DNA of 64,000 nt, from positions 1 to 64,000 of the forward strand of contig JABIHA010000028.1 in assembly GCA_018649885.1 (NCBI GenBank), in the 5' to 3' direction. A program made the position numbers and the translations under genes. Source of the DNA: Bacteriovoracaceae bacterium. Lineage in GTDB: Bacteria > Bdellovibrionota > Bacteriovoracia > Bacteriovoracales > Bacteriovoracaceae. Shown here piece after piece: positions 36,746 through 45,321 of the stretch. The notes under the pieces are model-generated. The model saw nothing but the letters and a program-made list of their open reading frames with translations, did not search any database and had not been told where the DNA came from. Every line of letters begins with the position of its first letter. Positions within the stretch are counted from its first letter, which is position 1.

Positions 36746-37717
36746 ATGGAAAAATTAGACTTTAAGTCCCTTGCTATTCAAATTATTAGGGCGGCCCGTG
36801 GAGACAAATCTCAGAATTTTCTAAATCTTGCACTCGGAAGTAGTTTTAATGTTGTTGCCAAGTGGGAAAATGCCAGAAAAAGAATTTCTTGGAATGAGTT
36901 TGTTAATATTTGCGAAGTTCTTGATCTTCCTTTAGACAATGCTCTCAATTATGGCTGTTTTTACAATGGTGATATTAGAGACTGTGGGAAATTATTTGGC
37001 CATATATCATCTGGGAAATCATCGGCCGAGGTTTCCAACGATTTAGGAATCAGTAAGTCTAAGGCCCTGAGGCGAATTAATGGAGAAAAGCTTCTTCTTG
37101 AAGAGATGTTAAGTGGAATGCACTATTACTTTAGTATTAGGTTTTGGGTTTTTATTAAAAGTCTTAATCTTTCTGGAGAAATAGACTGTGAATCAAGTGA
37201 TATCGAAATAATAAAACAGCTCAGTGATATCACTGATGAGCACCCTTCTAGTGATATATTAGTTCCTTATTTGAACACAGTTGAATATAAAAATATGGCA
37301 AGTCACAAAGCTGGTTTTCTGGCCACCTGTACTGATATAGGAACAGAAGAAGAAAATAAAATGCTTAACAGCTTAGAAAGTGCTGGCATAATTTATTTTG
37401 AAGACGGCAAATTTATTGAAAGGCATGGAGATATTACCCATCATGATGATTTCGAAAGCAGCAAAAAGCGCTTTCGATATATTTTTGAACAGTCTCTTGA
37501 ATCCCTTAATGCTGAAAAGGAAGAACATCACCATACAAAAAATAGAAGATATTGCACTTTTGATTGTGACCCTGACACAGAAAAAAAGTTGATAGCACTT
37601 ACTGACAATTTCTACAAAGAATTTCTTAATATCATGTCTAAGAGAGACCAGGAGAAATCGGACAAAGTTTTAGCTTTTTGTCTTCATCTCTTTGATACAG
37701 ACAAAAGAAAGGACTAG
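36746..37717 (+). CDS. XRE-like regulator of the TIGR02147 kind
   Basis: 323 aa, cytoplasmic. The N-terminal 65 residues look like an XRE helix-turn-helix (SFNVVAKWENARKRISWNEFVNICEVLDLPL). The C-terminal 200 residues match the TIGR02147/DUF4423 layout: a helical region, a winged segment MLNSLESAGIIYFEDGKF, and a closing KKLIALTDNFYKEFLNIM then DKVLAFCLHLF. These regulators are abundant in Fibrobacter and Bdellovibrio-type predators. Target genes unknown; the anchored hydrolase follows 39 bp downstream and may be co-transcribed. No good ribosome site is visible before the ATG. Confidence 0.65.
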   Translation: MEKLDFKSLAIQIIRAARGDKSQNFLNLALGSSFNVVAKWENARKRISWNEFVNICEVLDLPLDNALNYGCFYNGDIRDCGKLFGHISSGKSSAEVSNDLGISKSKALRRINGEKLLLEEMLSGMHYYFSIRFWVFIKSLNLSGEIDCESSDIEIIKQLSDITDEHPSSDILVPYLNTVEYKNMASHKAGFLATCTDIGTEEENKMLNSLESAGIIYFEDGKFIERHGDITHHDDFESSKKRFRYIFEQSLESLNAEKEEHHHTKNRRYCTFDCDPDTEKKLIALTDNFYKEFLNIMSKRDQEKSDKVLAFCLHLFDTDKRKD

Positions 37718-37756
37718 TTTACATGCCTCAAAATCGTCCTCTACAGAGGATTAATT

Positions 37757-38662
37757 ATTAAAATCACTTTGATGATCCTTCTTATTGTCACATCTTTGAT
37801 TTCGATTTTTCTTTACACAGGTGACTTGAGTGAACAAATAATTATAGAAAAGTACCAAACCCCGAACTCCCAATTCCTGAAAATAGGTGGCCAGAAAATT
37901 CATTTCACAAGACATGGAAAGGGCGATCAAATGATTTTGTTACATGGATCGGGCCAGTCATTTAAAGTATTTGATGGAATTTCCCCAATGCTTTCAGCTC
38001 ACTTTGAGGTCTTTGCCGTTGATTTACCGGGATTTGGTCTTTCTAATAATCAGGCGCAAAAAGAGCTATCTACAAGCTACTATATCGAATTTTTGAATAA
38101 GTTCATGAAAAAATTAAATATTTCCAGGCCTATCTTGATCGGAACATCACTTGGAGGAAAAATCGCTTGGAGATACGCACTTAAGTATCCAGAAAGTACC
38201 AAGAGTCTTATTTTACTTGCTCCTGGAGGCACTGCTAAACGCAAAGGCCCTGCTTTTTTAAAACACCTTATTAGCTTCTCCCCTGCAAGATCGATTCTAT
38301 CGAAAATTGGACCGAGGGAGTTAATCCTATTCAATTATATGAATTCTTGTAATGAAAAATTATCAATTCAAAAATTCAATGAATTTTACGATATTTTTCT
38401 TAAACAAGGCAATAGAGCAGCATTTTATAATAATTGGGATGCCGCGAGTTCAGAGCTTATGGACTTATTTCCTATCAGTGATATACCCACGCTACTGATT
38501 TGGGGAAAAGAGGATAAGCTGATATCCATAAAAGAGGCGGACAAAATTTCTAGTTATTTCTCAAACATCGTGGTCAAAAAGTTTAATAACTTAGGTCATT
38601 TTTCTGTAGAAGAAGATCCCAAACTGATCTTTAAAAATATTAAAGAATTTCTGATACCTTGA
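37757..38662 (+). CDS. Membrane-anchored alpha/beta hydrolase (apparent ATT start)
   Basis: About 301 aa. Hydrophobic N-terminus (residues 3-20) is a signal anchor or signal peptide. Hydrolase fold: LLHGSGQSF oxyanion loop, nucleophile elbow GTSLGG (S131), acid in WGKEDKLIS and His in NLGHFSVEE. Start choice: AGAGGA lies six bases before codon ATT 37757, giving the typical MKITLMILLI start; the first standard codons are TTG 37769 and ATG 37772, which lack a ribosome site at proper distance. Substrate unknown. Possibly co-transcribed with the regulator upstream (39 bp gap). Confidence 0.75.
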   Translation: MKITLMILLIVTSLISIFLYTGDLSEQIIIEKYQTPNSQFLKIGGQKIHFTRHGKGDQMILLHGSGQSFKVFDGISPMLSAHFEVFAVDLPGFGLSNNQAQKELSTSYYIEFLNKFMKKLNISRPILIGTSLGGKIAWRYALKYPESTKSLILLAPGGTAKRKGPAFLKHLISFSPARSILSKIGPRELILFNYMNSCNEKLSIQKFNEFYDIFLKQGNRAAFYNNWDAASSELMDLFPISDIPTLLIWGKEDKLISIKEADKISSYFSNIVVKKFNNLGHFSVEEDPKLIFKNIKEFLIP

Positions 38663-38688
38663 GTGTTAGTCCTCTTGTGAGAAGAGTA

Positions 38689-39087
38689 CTATCTTCCTGG
38701 GACACATACTCCGCGCTCGTAATAGTGGCAATTGGGTTTATTTGTACTTGTGGTTTTTGCTTTAGCTTTAGCTGCCAGTAGGTCCTCACAGTTTAAGCTC
38801 ACAGTACTTTCACTTACACAGGTACTTGCTTCACTGAGGGCAGAGCACTCTAAGTAGGCTTGGTCTCTTGGAGCAAATTTCCCCTGACAGTCACTCTCTA
38901 CGTAGAACGATTGGAAGTGCTCAAGAGCAGCTGAAAACTTATTAAGGCCCTCGCCATCACTTCCACAATCATTTACAGCGGACTCCATCATGCCATTTTC
39001 CACAAGGTGCTTGGCCGCATCTGTGTTGCAAGTTGCAAATGTTAAAGAGCTGATTGTTAAAAAGAATGCTACTAGGATTAATTTCAT
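38689..39087 (-). CDS. Small secreted Cys-rich protein, unknown
   Basis: 132 aa with signal peptide MKLILVAFFLTISSLTFAT and ribosome site TGGAG. Eight cysteines in the mature part (CNTDAA, DCGSDG, DCQGKF, ECSALS, TCVSE, NCEDLL, and CHYYERGVC), which would make four disulfides. C-terminal tail NCHYYERGVCVPGR. No recognised family. Confidence 0.6.
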   Translation of the reverse strand: MKLILVAFFLTISSLTFATCNTDAAKHLVENGMMESAVNDCGSDGEGLNKFSAALEHFQSFYVESDCQGKFAPRDQAYLECSALSEASTCVSESTVSLNCEDLLAAKAKAKTTSTNKPNCHYYERGVCVPGR

Positions 39088-39270
39088 AAGAGTTCTCCAT
39101 TTTTAATTTTAAGTTCACTTAGGGAATTACACGGCTGATTTTGATTCGTCAGGGTAATTGAAAAAAATTTATGGAAAAACTTAAGCTAATTCGGTTAAGT
39201 CGCAGATATTATGAAAAAAAAGATTAAGAGGAATTGAAATACTTTCACTGTGATGCGGGGCATATAAGGA

Positions 39271-39633
39271 TCAATTGAGTAGTTCTTTAAACATCCCAGT
39301 TTCAATGGCCTTAACTGTTTGGCCGCGTCCACCGAGCAGTTTTCCTTTCACAAAAACTTGGGGAAATGTGGGCCATCCGCTCCAGATTTTAATCGCCAAT
39401 CTCTTTCTCCATAGTTTTAGGTAGTTTCCATACTCTAGATAGTGAAAAGGAGTATCATTGTCTGATAGATATTTTCTCAAATAGATAACATGAGGATTCC
39501 AGGCCATTCCCACTACAACTACATCGTGAGAGTTAATAGCACTCTTTACTTCATCAATAATCCCTGGATGAAAGCCATCCATAGACTTTCTTGCATATTC
39601 TGTTGCTTCTGGATGTTCCGTGGTTGTAGTCAA
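39271..39633 (-). CDS. Glutaredoxin-fold protein without cysteines
   Basis: 120 aa starting at TTG 39633, chosen because GGAG lies seven bases before it. The monothiol glutaredoxin signature is present: VVVGMAWNPH at the active-site position, WSGWPTFPQVFVKGKLLGG (the TFPQVF cis-Pro loop and glutathione/FeS-binding GG). However the active-site Cys is replaced (NPHV instead of CGFS or CPYC) and the whole protein has no Cys. It therefore cannot do thiol-disulfide exchange or ligate an iron-sulfur cluster by that residue. May be a binding or regulatory protein. Lies 54 bp downstream of the AAA+ operon, behind a hairpin. Confidence 0.7.
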   Translation of the reverse strand: MTTTTEHPEATEYARKSMDGFHPGIIDEVKSAINSHDVVVVGMAWNPHVIYLRKYLSDNDTPFHYLEYGNYLKLWRKRLAIKIWSGWPTFPQVFVKGKLLGGRGQTVKAIETGMFKELLN

Positions 39634-39656
39634 GACCGTCTCCTAGTGCTTTTGTG

Positions 39657-39680
39657 GGGCCTCGCTTTAACACGAGGCCC
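39657..39680 (-). terminator. Terminator of the AAA+ operon
   Basis: Perfect 8-bp stem GGGCCTCG (39657-39664) / CGAGGCCC (39673-39680) with an 8-base loop, GC-rich in AT-rich surroundings. It sits six bases after the stop of the second AAA+ gene and just before the ribosome site of the glutaredoxin-like gene, so it separates the two units or allows partial read-through. Confidence 0.55.
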
Positions 39681-39686
39681 TATATA

Positions 39687-41072
39687 CTAGTTAAATAGGT
39701 TTGAGAGGGCAAGTGTGAATGATTTTCTGCCCTGGTTTTCTGCGATGATTCTAAAAGCTTCAGAAAAGTAAAACTTTGTTAAAAGCAGCTTTGATTCATC
39801 AGCATTTTTAGAATCGTCTTCATAAGCAAATTGCTTTGCTAGATCAATGGCCTCTATAATATCGGCACCAGAAAAACCTTCTGATTCAGAGCTAAGCCAC
39901 TCTACGCTTATTCCTTTTTCCCAGACAGCGCCTTTTTTTCCAAATCTTTCAAAAAACTTAGAACGAATTGTAAATTTAGGTAGTCCGTAGGTAATGTGGA
40001 GTCCAAGTCTTCCAGATCTGATCAGTGCAGGGTCAAGGGAGTCCGCATTATTTGTAGTGGCAATTGTCAGTACTCCATCACTTTCAACAAGGCCGTCGAG
40101 CCCATTGAGAAATTCGTTTAAAACCACTTGGTCATAAACTGCTTTTTTCTCTCCACTACGGCTACGCACGCCAACGAGATCGAGATCTTCCATAAAAATT
40201 GTTGTAGGGGAGAGCTCTTTTGAGACCTTAAATAGTTTTTTAATCATATAAGAGTTAGATAAATGTCTGGCACTGAGATAAACAAATGACGATTTCTTCT
40301 TCAATTTACCTTTTAGAACATTTGAAATAAGAATTTGTCCAAGAAAGGATTTGCCAGTTCCAGGAGGTCCTTGAAGTAGTACACCTTTTTTTGGTTTTAT
40401 ATTCATAGCTTTGTAGATAGGGAAGTTTAACAAATAATCATGAGTATTTTCAATCGAGTTTCTCTTTAAATCTGCATCTAGAATTAAGTCATCCCATTTG
40501 TAATTAAATGAAGCCGTATTTTGCATGAATCCAACTCTAGAGGACTTAAATTCTATAATACTATTTTTGTAAATATTTTTTGGCACAAGGTATTGTTTTA
40601 ATTGCGCCAAAATCTTCTTTGATAGTTTGGTGTCGACATCTCTTGAGTAAATATTAAAAACACCGTCGTACATTTGTACAATGAAGCGATGTGGAGTGCT
40701 CTTATCTTTACCTAAGTGAATAAAGTAATATCCGGATCCAGTCATCATCAACTGCTTATTTCCAAAATTATCTAGCTGGATAAAACTTGTATCAATGGGA
40801 GTTCTTCTTCCGTAGATATATGCCGCCCTATCGTAGACGGTGAAGTCACCTTTTGCATCATAAAAAGTCTGATGAGTCGCCACATACGTAAGGTTTATGT
40901 AATCGTACAATATGCTCGATGTTATAACATGTGTATGTTCAAAGTCATTCACTTGCAGCCAGTTGTTAGCAGCAAGTGGCCAGGTATCGAAATCTGGGTC
41001 AAGAGCATCTCCTGCAAAGACAGTGGTGTGACATAGTAGTGATAATATCAATATATATGGTAAATTTTTCAT
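39687..41072 (-). CDS. AAA+ ATPase with signal peptide (second of tandem pair)
   Basis: 461 aa. N-terminus MKNLPYILILSLLCHTTVFAG is a signal peptide by charge, core and cleavage site. Residues about 22-200 form an unknown beta-rich domain. The AAA+ module is complete: Walker A GPPGTGKS (235-242), Walker B TTIFMEDLD (290-298), sensor 1 TIATTNNAD and the arginine-finger region LDPALIRSGRLG, then the C-terminal helical lid (FSGADIIEAIDLA). It looks like the BCS1/katanin-type AAA group. ATP is not normally available outside the cytoplasm, so the signal peptide is a real anomaly. Second gene of an operon, 12 bp after the first, with AAAGGAT ribosome site. Confidence 0.8.
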   Translation of the reverse strand: MKNLPYILILSLLCHTTVFAGDALDPDFDTWPLAANNWLQVNDFEHTHVITSSILYDYINLTYVATHQTFYDAKGDFTVYDRAAYIYGRRTPIDTSFIQLDNFGNKQLMMTGSGYYFIHLGKDKSTPHRFIVQMYDGVFNIYSRDVDTKLSKKILAQLKQYLVPKNIYKNSIIEFKSSRVGFMQNTASFNYKWDDLILDADLKRNSIENTHDYLLNFPIYKAMNIKPKKGVLLQGPPGTGKSFLGQILISNVLKGKLKKKSSFVYLSARHLSNSYMIKKLFKVSKELSPTTIFMEDLDLVGVRSRSGEKKAVYDQVVLNEFLNGLDGLVESDGVLTIATTNNADSLDPALIRSGRLGLHITYGLPKFTIRSKFFERFGKKGAVWEKGISVEWLSSESEGFSGADIIEAIDLAKQFAYEDDSKNADESKLLLTKFYFSEAFRIIAENQGRKSFTLALSNLFN

Positions 41073-41084
41073 AATTTATCCTTT

Positions 41085-42404
41085 CTAATTCTTAAATTTT
41101 TTCTTTAAGCTAACTGACTCTTCAAGGCCACCTTGAGAGATATTTACCTTTTTTAGGCCTCTGTCATATTTTCCGTTAGCTATAGACTTCTCTACACTGA
41201 GTGCCACAACGTCTTTGATAAATGCTCCTGTTCTTCCTTCAGTAATAGATGAAAGCTTTTCAAGGTTCAGGCTTCCGGTAATATGTTTCTTGGTAAATAG
41301 TGAGAAGAGCTGTTTTCTTGCATCAAACGAAGGTAATCCCACAAGGTGGTGAAAGCCAAGTCTTTTAGATCTTTTTAATGCAGGATCAATTCTTTCGGCG
41401 AGGTTGGTAGTAGCAATGGTGATGACACCTTTAAGCTCTTCTACACCACTAAGCTGTTGCATCAACTCATTTTTTACATCAGCTCTATCCGTCCTATCCG
41501 TGCCGGCAATTAAATCCACATCTTCAATGAAAATAACCGATGGGGTGAACTTTCTAGCGGCATTATATAGTGATCGTACCAAAGATGAGTAGAGGAGGTG
41601 TCTTGCCTGGACGTGAATGTAGGTGACTTTGTTTTTATACCGACTTTGCATAACATTGCTTGCGAGTATCTTGGCCACAAAACTTTTGCCTGTTCCGGGA
41701 GGCCCATGAAGGAGTACGCCTCTATTTGATGGAAGGCCGTACTTTTTCCAGTCAGAGCTGCCGTAGCCATTGAGAAAACCATCAATGGTTTTGACCATAC
41801 GTTTTTTCTCACTTTGGTTAAAAATAAAGCTGTCCCAATTAACATCTAGGTCATCTATGCCCTTCCAAAAACTCATCATACCTGAATTAAACTCAAGTAC
41901 ACTTCCACGATATGGAGTTGTTTGGTAGAGATCTTTTTCTATTTCTTCTAAAAAAGAATTGGCAAGTGCAAGTGAGGCCTTATTACTTCTCTGATAGTAA
42001 GTACTCACAGAGTTTCGGCTTTGAACAACCAAAAGTCTTTGATCATGGTCAAGTTTATTGTAGATCCAGTAATATAGTCGCACGTCTAACAATTTTTCAA
42101 CATAGGGAGCTTGCCCTGTTTGAACGATGCTTCGGCTTTTAAACCAAGGGTATGATCCATTATAATTCATTGATTTCGCTACTACCCACTTAGAGCTTTT
42201 TCTACTTATGAACTCGTCAAAGTAGATACTGTAGGAATCGGCCAAATTACTCCCCTTGTAAATAGTTGAGGCAGAGTAGGAATTGGGGAGATTGTACCAA
42301 GTTTGCAAAGCTTTTGAAAAATTTTTGAAGTCCACAACAGGGATAGTTGAATAGGCCTTGGGGACTAGGTTTAGAAATAGTGTTAATAATATTATTGTTT
42401 TCAA
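41085..42404 (-). CDS. AAA+ ATPase with signal peptide (first of tandem pair)
   Basis: 439 aa from TTG 42404, which follows AAGGAGGAAGA perfectly. N-terminus MKTIILLTLFLNLVPKAYST is a signal peptide. Residues 21-215 are an unknown domain similar in layout to the paralogue (a WVVAKSMNYN strand region, LLVVQSRNSVS, and a common SVLEFNSGMMSFWKG next to IIEFKSSRVGFMQN of the paralogue). AAA+ module: Walker A GPPGTGKS (234-241), Walker B SVIFIEDVD (289-297), sensor 1 TIATTN (N334), KRSKRLG (344-350), lid domain. Both catalytic Walker residues are intact, so ATP hydrolysis is expected. The two proteins probably form a hetero-ring or act in sequence (inference). Confidence 0.8.
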   Translation of the reverse strand: MKTIILLTLFLNLVPKAYSTIPVVDFKNFSKALQTWYNLPNSYSASTIYKGSNLADSYSIYFDEFISRKSSKWVVAKSMNYNGSYPWFKSRSIVQTGQAPYVEKLLDVRLYYWIYNKLDHDQRLLVVQSRNSVSTYYQRSNKASLALANSFLEEIEKDLYQTTPYRGSVLEFNSGMMSFWKGIDDLDVNWDSFIFNQSEKKRMVKTIDGFLNGYGSSDWKKYGLPSNRGVLLHGPPGTGKSFVAKILASNVMQSRYKNKVTYIHVQARHLLYSSLVRSLYNAARKFTPSVIFIEDVDLIAGTDRTDRADVKNELMQQLSGVEELKGVITIATTNLAERIDPALKRSKRLGFHHLVGLPSFDARKQLFSLFTKKHITGSLNLEKLSSITEGRTGAFIKDVVALSVEKSIANGKYDRGLKKVNISQGGLEESVSLKKKFKN

Positions 42405-42815
42405 TCTTCCTCCTTGAAGATAGGCATGGTCAATAATGGTTTTATTGAATTAAATAATGATCAAAATATTATCAAGTTTTGTCAAATAATTAGGGTCTTT
42501 GTAATAATATAGTTTAATTAGATTCACGACTCGTGAAACAGGCATTTTGTTAGTTGAGAAAACAATGTTATCAAAAATGAATAGAATCCGCTGACAGCCG
42601 AACACAATCTTTCATGCCAAAAGCATGGTGAATGATTTTATCTAAAAGTTTATGGAACAGCTTGCTTATAAAGTTTTTGAACGTGTATTTATGTGATGCA
42701 AGAGATAGCAGTACCTGAATTGCATGCAAAAAAGGCATCATGAAGGTGAGATAGATTCATTTTTGTCATTATTAAAGGCGTAGTATTCTGCTTCTATCTT
42801 AAATGGGAGAAACCT
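42405..42815. other. 411-bp divergent intergenic region upstream of AAA+ operon
   Basis: No gene seen. It must hold the promoters of the AAA+ operon (minus) and of the secreted protein gene at 42816 (plus). Apart from the 15-bp palindrome listed separately, a short CATGC/GCATG dyad is near 42613. Confidence 0.4.
42523..42537. promoter_or_regulatory. Perfect 15-bp palindrome, possible operator
   Basis: TTCACGA, one central C, TCGTGAA: a perfect dyad of GC content above its surroundings, 119 bp upstream of the AAA+ operon start codon and 279 bp before the 42816 gene. Fits a dimeric repressor or activator site. No regulator gene is next to it. Confidence 0.35.
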
Positions 42816-43343
42816 ATGAAATATATATTATTACTGCTTTTAACTTTCAATTCTTCACAGACCATGGCGAATATTTTTGAACAGTTAGTTGTCGCGCAGC
42901 ACTTACAAGATGAGTTTCACCTTACTCTTGTTGAAAAAGATGACTCCCACACGGATTATCTAGATAAAGGCAGAATAGTTGCCCGCGAAGTACTCGATTA
43001 CGCTGGAGATTTTGAGAAAGTCATAAGCGAAGGCTATAGGGGGTATGACCAGGAAATTATCACCAAGTTTCTTATAAGGCCTGGTCACAATTACGCTCCT
43101 TTTTTCTGTGGAACTTATAAATCCATGCTATCAGAGGATTGGGAGTTTTCAGAAAATCCAAAGCTATGCTTTGAGCAAACTGAAATGCTACTTAAAGCTC
43201 TCTTAAAAGATGCTGATGAAGTATTTGTCTTGGTATTAGAGGGAGTCAACTGGGGCCCTCAGCAAGAAGTAGTCATCTATTTCAAGTCTTATGGTAAACA
43301 TTCAGTGAATGTGCTTAGCTTTGATATCCTCCACGAAATTTAG
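42816..43343 (+). CDS. Secreted protein, unknown
   Basis: 175 aa with short signal peptide MKYILLLLLTFNSSQTMAN and ribosome site GGGAGAAA. The mature part is acidic and mixed helix-strand, with two cysteines (FFCGTYK, LCFEQ). No recognised domain. Divergent from the AAA+ operon. Confidence 0.6.
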   Translation: MKYILLLLLTFNSSQTMANIFEQLVVAQHLQDEFHLTLVEKDDSHTDYLDKGRIVAREVLDYAGDFEKVISEGYRGYDQEIITKFLIRPGHNYAPFFCGTYKSMLSEDWEFSENPKLCFEQTEMLLKALLKDADEVFVLVLEGVNWGPQQEVVIYFKSYGKHSVNVLSFDILHEI

Positions 43344-43349
43344 AGGTCA

Positions 43350-43433
43350 TTATTTTTCGTCGCCGTCTCCGTCGGCCTCACCTTTATCGTACTTAAGTTG
43401 TGCATCCTCCGCATCTTTGTAGGCAACAGGAGC
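43350..43433 (-). pseudogene. Remnant: acidic C-terminal tail of a lost gene
   Basis: The minus strand reads APVAYKDAEDAQLKYDKGE and then ADGDGDEK before TAA 43350-43352, with a stop codon directly upstream and no start codon. The composition is protein-like and typical of an acidic tail. It is probably the last 27 codons of a deleted gene. Short, so tentative. It lies next to another broken gene (43717-44290). Confidence 0.3.
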
Positions 43434-43716
43434 TTAAAGTATTAAAATGAGCTATGAATTACAAACAATAAATAAGTTAACCGTCCACCGCTATCGCTCA
43501 CTGTAGTTTGGGGGAAACAGAGAAAATTTTCTTTGAGATAATTTGTATATAAAAAGATATAACTTCGATAATGGAATTGAAGTTTTTTCAAAAGAATAAA
43601 CAAGCATTAGAAAAATGGGTAGTTTTAAGAGTGTACCAAGGCCTTTGGTTTTTACTTTAGTCTTTTAACAAAACCTCACTCATGAAACAGGAACAGTAGA
43701 CTAGCGAAATAGGAAT

Positions 43717-44290
43717 TCAAAAACCTTGATGGTATTTGTATTTGTCGGTTTTACCGCCGCAGATATAAACATAATTGAGTTGATGAAAATAGATCTCACC
43801 ACTAGGGGCCTGGTAAAAAGCAACGAGGCCGCTTTTATAATGGATTCCATCAAGTTGGTCAGGATCAGAGCTATAGCTGTAGGCCAAATCATAATCGAGA
43901 TATCCAAATTCTCTGTAGGTGTTAACCTCAGTGACGCTTACTTCACCTATTGGAGTATTCACAATTATTTGGGCAGAATGAGTTGCACTCCCAGATGTTT
44001 CAAGACCAGACTTTGAAGAGTATTCATAACGAATCCCTTCAATAGGAGTAGCTAGTGTTCGCCAATTTGGAAAATTGAAAAAATGTGTGACCGCACTTTC
44101 TAGTGATAGGGTATTTGGCCTTATTAATTTTACCGTAAAGGGATGTTTCAGCCACTTTATGACTATCTTGGTAAGTCTTTTTGGAAACTGCACAAACAGG
44201 AGCTGAATTAAAGCAATTTTCAGGGACAGAAAAGGCCCCAGCACTTAAAGGTAGTAACACTATGGTTAGAGCAATTGTTAACTTAAACAT
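43717..44290 (-). pseudogene. Frameshifted secreted protein gene
   Basis: The minus-strand gene starts at ATG 44290 with signal peptide MFKLTIALTIVLLPLSAGAF and continues to about 44110 in one frame (CFNSAPVCAVSKKTYQDSHK). A protein-like sequence then continues in the +1 frame (SLESAVTHFFNFPNWRTLA, then IEGIRYEYSSKSG, to YKYHQGF) until 43717. The first frame runs into TGA shortly after the junction. The switch lies near 44105-44160. An intact product would be about 190 aa; the second half resembles a START/SRPBCC-like lipid-binding fold (HFFNFPNW), a tentative idea. Either a true pseudogene or a sequencing error. Confidence 0.55.
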
Positions 44291-44452
44291 TTTCGTCTCC
44301 CCCGATATGCTTTTAAAAAGAATATGAATACAAATCCTCCTTTTCATAACATAGATTAATTTTTCATTGGAGCGCTTGTAAAATCAACATACTTAGTAAA
44401 CTATTAAAATCAAAGACTTGAAATTGAGGACACACAACTTTGGAGGGAAACA

Positions 44453-44755
44453 GTGATTTTTAGAATTTTGCGCAATTTATTATTTAAAATTTTCAAGGCT
44501 TCATTTGAAGAGGAACTCGCTGAGAAAATTGACCAGAATTCTGTGGAGTGGGTGACAGTGAATACATATCCTTCAAAGATTCTCGCTGATATTGATTGCT
44601 CACTACTTGAATCCATGGAAATTCCCGCTAGAGTTTCAGCTGATGATGCTGGAGGGCTTGCCCCTCATTATGCAACTGCAAGTGGTGTGAGGCTATTAGT
44701 CCCAGAAGATAGTGCACAAGCTGCACAAGAGGTCTTGAATAAGTCTGATAGCTAA
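44453..44755 (+). CDS. DUF2007 putative signal-transducing protein
   Basis: 100 aa from GTG 44453 (TTGGAGGGA upstream). The domain runs over residues about 33-95: VNTYPSKILADIDCSLLESMEIPARV, then GVRLLVPEDSAQAAQEVL. This matches the DUF2007 pattern of about 65 aa, with the typical hydrophobic strand, helix and LLVPEDDA motif. Cytoplasmic; family has no known biochemical role, sometimes fused to signalling domains. Followed by its own terminator. Confidence 0.75.
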   Translation: MIFRILRNLLFKIFKASFEEELAEKIDQNSVEWVTVNTYPSKILADIDCSLLESMEIPARVSADDAGGLAPHYATASGVRLLVPEDSAQAAQEVLNKSDS

Positions 44756-44760
44756 TCTAA

Positions 44761-44786
44761 GAGTGTTCCACCCCCCTGGAGCACTC
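44761..44786 (+). terminator. Terminator of the DUF2007 gene
   Basis: GAGTGTTCCA and TGGAGCACTC pair over 10 positions (one G-U) around a CCCCCC loop, then ATTTTAAG. Six bases after the stop codon. Confidence 0.65.
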
Positions 44787-44869
44787 ATTTTAAGTAATTC
44801 CTTCTAATTCCCAGCAAACTGTATTGGTTTCGTGCTAGCACTATAAGTAGTTCATTGAAAGGAGCAAGA

Positions 44870-45208
44870 ATGAAGACATTATTCTTATTAACACTATTAG
44901 CGCTAATTCCATATAAATCCTTTGCAGGCTGCGCCTATCAAATTAATTATGTGAATACTCTAGACGATCCAATAACTCTCAGTAAGATTTCTGTCAGGTT
45001 AAGTGGATCTACGGAAGGATGGTATAAAAAGCGCTGGGTCGGTAGCACTGTTGTTGGGCCAGGTGATGAATATCAAATGAGCGTAAGAACCCAAATTGGA
45101 TGTGGTAGTTGGAAAGAATTCAAAACAGTCTTTTTCTATAAAGGTAAGAAATATTCCGCCAAAGAGCTAACGAGGTCTAATGAAACAAGCTTTGACTGGG
45201 TATTCTAG
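44870..45208 (+). CDS. Small secreted protein, unknown
   Basis: 112 aa from ATG 44870 (AAAGGAGCAAGA upstream). Signal peptide ending SFAG, then an all-beta-looking small domain with two cysteines (GCAYQI, GCGSW). No family recognised; the strand pattern (VNTLDDPITLSKISVRL) resembles small Ig-like or carbohydrate-binding folds, but this is only an impression. Confidence 0.6.
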   Translation: MKTLFLLTLLALIPYKSFAGCAYQINYVNTLDDPITLSKISVRLSGSTEGWYKKRWVGSTVVGPGDEYQMSVRTQIGCGSWKEFKTVFFYKGKKYSAKELTRSNETSFDWVF

Positions 45209-45321
45209 TCGGTCTTAGGGGGGAGTGCCAATTTCTGTGGACGCAGCAGCGGCCATAAGTACCAATCAATTGAAAATTGTCAGGTTTTAAGTTACAATAG
45301 GTCTACCTGTGGAGGGGACCT

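Noticed and set aside
39271-39633. Reading the glutaredoxin-like gene as a working monothiol glutaredoxin
   Set aside because: There is no cysteine at the active site or elsewhere.
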